A stretch of DNA of 5,876 nucleotides, taken from NCBI GenBank assembly GCA_903824515.1, contig CAIJXA010000011.1, forward strand, positions 1-5,876, read 5' to 3'. Positions within the stretch are counted from its first letter, which is position 1; each line of letters opens with the position of its first letter. The stretch comes from an uncultured bacterium (lineage in GTDB: Bacteria > Patescibacteriota > Minisyncoccia > Moranbacterales > GWC2-37-73). The notes under the pieces are model-generated. The model searched no databases. It saw only the letters and a program-made list of their open reading frames with translations, and was not told where the DNA came from. This document shows, piece by piece, positions 4,911 to 5,876 of the stretch. The translations under genes and the position numbers were made by a program.

Positions 4911-5075
4911 AAGTTGGGGATGAGGGATTTTCGCGTCATTTGTTCGTCGACACTCACAAATTCTTTGCCCGCGGTGGCGCTGAATGCTCATCCGCATTTG
5001 TCGACGTTCGTTGCGACAATTTTCTGCTGAAAATTCTCTAACTCACTTCTGCCGGTTCGAATCCCTCTCAACTTC
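4911..5075 (+). ncRNA. Possible structured RNA element with tRNA-like ends
   Basis: No gene fits here, but nested pairings do. AAGTTGG (4911-4917) pairs with TCAACTT (5068-5074), and GAGGGATT (4922-4929) with AATCCCTC (5060-5067). Inside, CGTCGAC (4945-4951) pairs with GTCGACG (5000-5006) and encloses GAATGC/GCATTT (4982-4987/4994-4999). AATTTTC/GAAAATT (5018-5024/5029-5035) has loop TGCT. The 3' end has tRNA geometry: GG-TTCGAAT-CC as a 7-nt T-loop (5056-5062), a 5-nt T-stem strand (5063-5067), then a 7-nt acceptor strand. Only three of five T-stem pairs form, and no D-arm or anticodon arm is present, so it is not a normal tRNA. The region is GC-richer than its surroundings, and a terminator follows within 2 nt. 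On the other strand it would be the leader of the GIY-YIG mRNA, so strand and RNA nature are inference. Confidence 0.4.
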
Positions 5076-5076
5076 A

Positions 5077-5132
5077 AACAAAATAATAAAAACAGGAGCG
5101 CTTTAATGCGCTCCTGTTTTTATTATTTTGTT
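5077..5132. terminator. Bidirectional rho-independent terminator with a 25-bp perfect stem
   Basis: Arms 5077-5101 and 5108-5132 are perfectly complementary with loop TTTAAT. The GC core CAGGAGCGC/GCGCTCCTG is flanked by A-rich and T-rich arms, giving TTTTT right after the core on both strands. It serves the minus-strand membrane-protein gene (stop at 5170) and any plus-strand transcript of the 4911-5075 island. With one bulged A (5076) the helix extends outward, pairing CAACTTC (5069-5075) with GAGGTTG (5133-5139), so it competes with the island's own closing stem. Confidence 0.88.
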
Positions 5133-5169
5133 GAGGTTGTGGGATGAAGTGGGAACTTATTTAGCTAAT

Positions 5170-5766
5170 TTATCCCTTATTTAAAAGCAATTTGTTTGAT
5201 AGTATTCTACCTCTGTAGCCAGCTATAATTAGTGTTGCACAAACCAAAACAAGATAAGCAGGAAATGCAATTTCTGAAAAACTAAATGTTTTTAATACAA
5301 AAAAACTTGTTAGTGCACTAAATAGCCCAGCCATAAATGCTTCAGGTCTTTCAGAATCGGGATGTTTCCATGATTTAATAATTGTTGGCAATGCAGCAGA
5401 TGCATCACTTGCAATTGCAAAAATTATAGCTATTGCAGGCTGTTTGGTAATAGCCCATAAAACTAAAGCTAAAATTGAAAATGCACCACAGAAATAATCA
5501 AATTTTTCTAGTTTCCAATATGATTTAGAATTAACAAAAGAACTGATAAAAACTAAAAGTGGACCAAATCCAGACATGAAAACAGGGATTGCAGCCCAAC
5601 GGACTCCAGCAGATAAAGCTGCAGCCGTTGCAATTAATGGTGCAATTGACCACATTAACCAAGTCATTTTATTTGGTTTTATATTTCCTTTAATAACTCC
5701 CTTGATATATATAAATATCCCAACAAATTGTGCAGCAGCACCAACTAAAACTATGTATTGAAGCAT
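5170..5766 (-). CDS. Seven-helix membrane protein with PQ-loop/SWEET-like 3-1-3 layout
   Basis: Polytopic inner-membrane protein of 198 aa, function unknown. Hydrophobic segments lie at about 3-23, 34-53, 58-78, 89-107, 109-130, 144-160 and 165-184, that is, three helices, a linker helix, then three more. The first triple has NIKPNKMTWLMW between helices 1 and 2 (P31, N32, T35, W36). The second has DASAALPTIIKSWKHPDSERPE at the matching place (P127, W133, P136, P141). Two proline-marked half-repeats around a linker helix are the plan of the MtN3/SWEET/PQ-loop transporters, though the classical PQ dipeptide is absent and similarity is only by layout. Small-molecule transport or a receptor-like role is possible. 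The ATG at 5766 lacks a Shine-Dalgarno site; a promoter candidate lies at 5795-5823 and a strong terminator at 5077-5132. Confidence 0.75.
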   Translation of the reverse strand: MLQYIVLVGAAAQFVGIFIYIKGVIKGNIKPNKMTWLMWSIAPLIATAAALSAGVRWAAIPVFMSGFGPLLVFISSFVNSKSYWKLEKFDYFCGAFSILALVLWAITKQPAIAIIFAIASDASAALPTIIKSWKHPDSERPEAFMAGLFSALTSFFVLKTFSFSEIAFPAYLVLVCATLIIAGYRGRILSNKLLLNKG

Positions 5767-5794
5767 AAAATTAAAGTTATTTTTTTATAGATAT

Positions 5795-5823
5795 ATAATA
5801 ACAGCAATATATGCTTTTAACAA
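5795..5823 (-). promoter_or_regulatory. Possible promoter of the PQ-loop-like gene
   Basis: On the minus strand TTGTTA (5823-5818) and TATTAT (5800-5795) are separated by 17 nt, with four and five of six consensus matches. They sit about 30 nt upstream of the ATG at 5766. The surrounding DNA is very AT-rich, so chance matches are likely. Confidence 0.42.
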
Positions 5824-5876
5824 TGAATTTGCAATAAATCAAAGTATTTTTTAATTAAATTCTACAATCAACCTGC

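Noticed and set aside
4915..5055. A protein-coding reading of the island on either strand (for example ELENFQQKIVATNVDKCG on the minus strand)
   Set aside because: Every frame is broken by stops within about 50 codons and no start with a ribosome site is present; the pairing structure explains the region better.
4911..5075. A normal tRNA gene ending at TTCGAATCC
   Set aside because: No D-arm, anticodon arm or anticodon can be placed at the right distance, and two of five T-stem pairs fail. Kept only as a tRNA-like element or remnant.

Overview
The window looks like chromosome from a small-genome, AT-rich bacterium read with the standard bacterial code (TGA is used as a stop). The mix of genes is of the kind I associate with Patescibacteria/CPR (Parcubacteria-like) assemblies: a DsbB/BdbC-type membrane oxidase, a membrane-tethered thioredoxin-like domain of the VKOR-fusion type, a mini GIY-YIG nuclease, a 3-1-3 PQ-loop-like membrane protein, and large palindromic intergenic repeats. 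This taxonomic reading is inference.

Layout, left to right. (1) 18-1358, minus strand: a disulfide-bond module made of a DsbB-like oxidase (18-551) and an anchored WCPHC thioredoxin-like protein (972-1358). They are separated by a decayed gene tail (588-787) and by palindromic repeat units (791-976). (2) 1359-1882: a gene-free stretch with a possible promoter, a third copy of the same repeat family (1472-1639), and an unrelated 129-bp inverted repeat of the 'GTCATcCTGAGCGAAG' type (1684-1812). (3) 1843-3602, minus strand: a complete-looking transcription unit. It has a near-consensus promoter (TTGACT-16-TATAAT), four small unrecognised genes (137, 80, 180 and 89 aa) and a hairpin-plus-T7 terminator. 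Three of the four genes have good Shine-Dalgarno sites, unlike the recognisable genes around them. (4) 3741-4523, plus strand: a class III extradiol dioxygenase of the YgiD/4,5-DOPA dioxygenase family. (5) 4627-5132: a GIY-YIG nuclease gene broken by two +1 frameshifts, next to a 165-nt island (4911-5075) with paired ends, nested hairpins and a tRNA T-arm-like 3' end, followed within 2 nt by a 25-bp perfect-stem bidirectional terminator. (6) 5170-5766, minus strand: a seven-helix PQ-loop-like membrane protein with a plausible promoter upstream.

The candidates for something undescribed are the four-gene operon of unknown small proteins (1843-3602) and the GIY-YIG gene joined to a tRNA-like structured island (4643-5132). 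The two redox proteins most likely work together: the anchored thioredoxin-like protein handles substrate thiols outside the membrane, and the DsbB-like protein passes its electrons to quinone.
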